Below, piece by piece: positions 46,065 to 46,429 of a DNA stretch of 46,429 nucleotides. Source of the stretch: Streptomyces griseosporeus. GTDB lineage: Bacteria > Actinomycetota > Actinomycetes > Streptomycetales > Streptomycetaceae. How positions within the stretch are numbered: position 1 is the stretch's first letter; the number at the start of each line of letters is the position of its first letter. A model generated the notes under the pieces. The model was given only the letters and a program-made list of their open reading frames with translations. It had not been told where the DNA came from and did not search any database. The stretch is from contig NZ_BNBR01000011.1 of assembly GCF_014656055.1 (NCBI RefSeq), positions 1 to 46,429 of the forward strand, in the 5' to 3' direction. A program made the position numbers and the translations under genes.

Positions 46065-46208
46065 TCAATTTGGGAGAAGCAATTTGATTCGCGTGATTTT
46101 GTAATTGCGCTTCTTCGCCCAATTCAGAGCATCGGTTGTGAATCGGCCGAACACAATGTATTCGTACCCGTCATCCAATGTGATGAGCCAGGCCTTTTTG
46201 AGCTTCAT
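46065..46208 (-). CDS. Small basic protein, 47 aa
   Basis: ATG at 46208 with GAGGGTGAGGG upstream; stop TGA 46065-46067. The sequence (MKLKKAWLITLDDGYEYIVF then a helix DALNWAKKRNYKITRIKLLL) has natural composition and a mixed alpha/beta layout. A 17-codon frame (46205-46258, beginning MKRCAAW) overlaps its start by four bases and may be a leader peptide. Overlaps the plus-strand frame 45981-46283, which is judged a shadow. The function is unknown. Confidence 0.65.
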   Translation of the reverse strand: MKLKKAWLITLDDGYEYIVFGRFTTDALNWAKKRNYKITRIKLLLPN

Positions 46209-46297
46209 TGTCCCTCACCCTCTGGGCGCCGGAAATTCCATGCAGCGCACCTTTTCATTCTCGCTAGGTGCTCTCACTTATAGGTGAATGCGGGCAT

Positions 46298-46429
46298 AAA
46301 AAAAAGCCCACTCAATTGAGTGGGCTAGGGTCATACATTGGAACAAGTGCATGGGCCGCAATCAAAGCAGCCATCATCGTGGCAGCAAGATTTCTCTTCC
46401 GGCTTTCGTTCTCCACATCGCAAGCAATA
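46298..46429. repeat. Right copy of 132-bp terminal direct repeat
   Basis: Identical to bases 1-132. It contains the terminator hairpin and the C-terminal part of the 53-aa Cys-rich gene: 46331-46429 corresponds to 34-132, so the N-terminal 21 codons are absent in this copy. The other copy is intact, consistent with a circularly joined or terminally redundant genome. Confidence 0.95.

Noticed and set aside
46205..46258. 17-codon leader-like frame upstream of the 47-aa gene
   Set aside because: Overlaps by ATGA but is too short and has a weak ribosome site; noted only as a possible leader peptide.
45981..46283. Plus-strand 100-aa open frame at the right end
   Set aside because: It covers the minus-strand 47-aa gene (46065-46208), which has a better Shine-Dalgarno, natural composition and coupling; the plus frame looks like its shadow.
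1..46429. Integrase, excisionase or CRISPR array
   Set aside because: No recombinase motifs and no regularly spaced direct repeats were found on either strand, so lysogeny and CRISPR claims are not supported.

Overview
The window looks like one complete genome unit (about 46.3 kb) of a virulent, tailed dsDNA phage of an actinobacterium. The first 132 bases recur exactly as the last 132, so the sequence is either circular/terminally redundant or carries a short direct terminal repeat. A WhiB-type iron-sulphur regulator (28073-28390), a leaderless-looking promoter, many GTG/TTG starts and many small cysteine-rich proteins point to an actinobacterial host. A nozzle-like protein and very large probable ejection proteins, with no recognisable tape measure, tail tube or tail chaperone genes, suggest a short-tailed (podovirus-like) virion. 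No integrase, excisionase or partition gene was seen.

Layout. (1) 1-2531, minus strand: a short left block with a cysteine-rich protein, an isolated 335-aa protein, a 90-aa protein and a membrane protein, separated by strong intrinsic terminators. (2) 2532-2899: divergent promoter region with a good sigma70-like rightward promoter. (3) 2900-28390, plus strand: a long late operon. It runs from an XRE regulator, holin, small terminase, LysM amidase endolysin and three tail-fibre/spike-like genes with a common N-terminal anchor, through large terminase, portal, a small Acb2-like putative cyclic-nucleotide sponge, scaffold, major capsid, head-tail adaptor and nozzle, to two Gln/Ala-rich proteins, a 1390-aa giant protein, NlpC/P60 and transglycosylase-like enzymes, a small holin-like protein and WhiB. 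(4) A bidirectional terminator at 28429-28460 separates the two arms. (5) 28465-46208, minus strand: an early/replication operon, probably driven mainly from a promoter at 45796-45824. It encodes a winged-helix regulator, many small proteins, a SNF2-type helicase, HNH nuclease, Cas4/AddB-like exonuclease, two RecA-fold ATPases and a RuvC-like resolvase. No DNA or RNA polymerase is recognisable, so host polymerases are presumably used.

Working together, the leftward arm should take over transcription, replication and recombination, and the rightward arm should build the particle, lyse the cell and perhaps blunt nucleotide-signal immunity. The most unusual material is not the big genes but: (a) an Acb2/Tad1-like protein inside the capsid operon; (b) sixteen tiny genes (34-59 aa), mostly cysteine-rich and mostly joined to neighbours by 4-base stop/start overlaps; (c) hairpins just upstream of Shine-Dalgarno sites throughout the leftward arm; (d) CACYC-N4-GRGTG palindromes placed at stop codons; (e) elaborate nested RNA folds in front of the terminase and scaffold genes; and (f) a tRNA-like T-arm/acceptor element without a normal anticodon arm.
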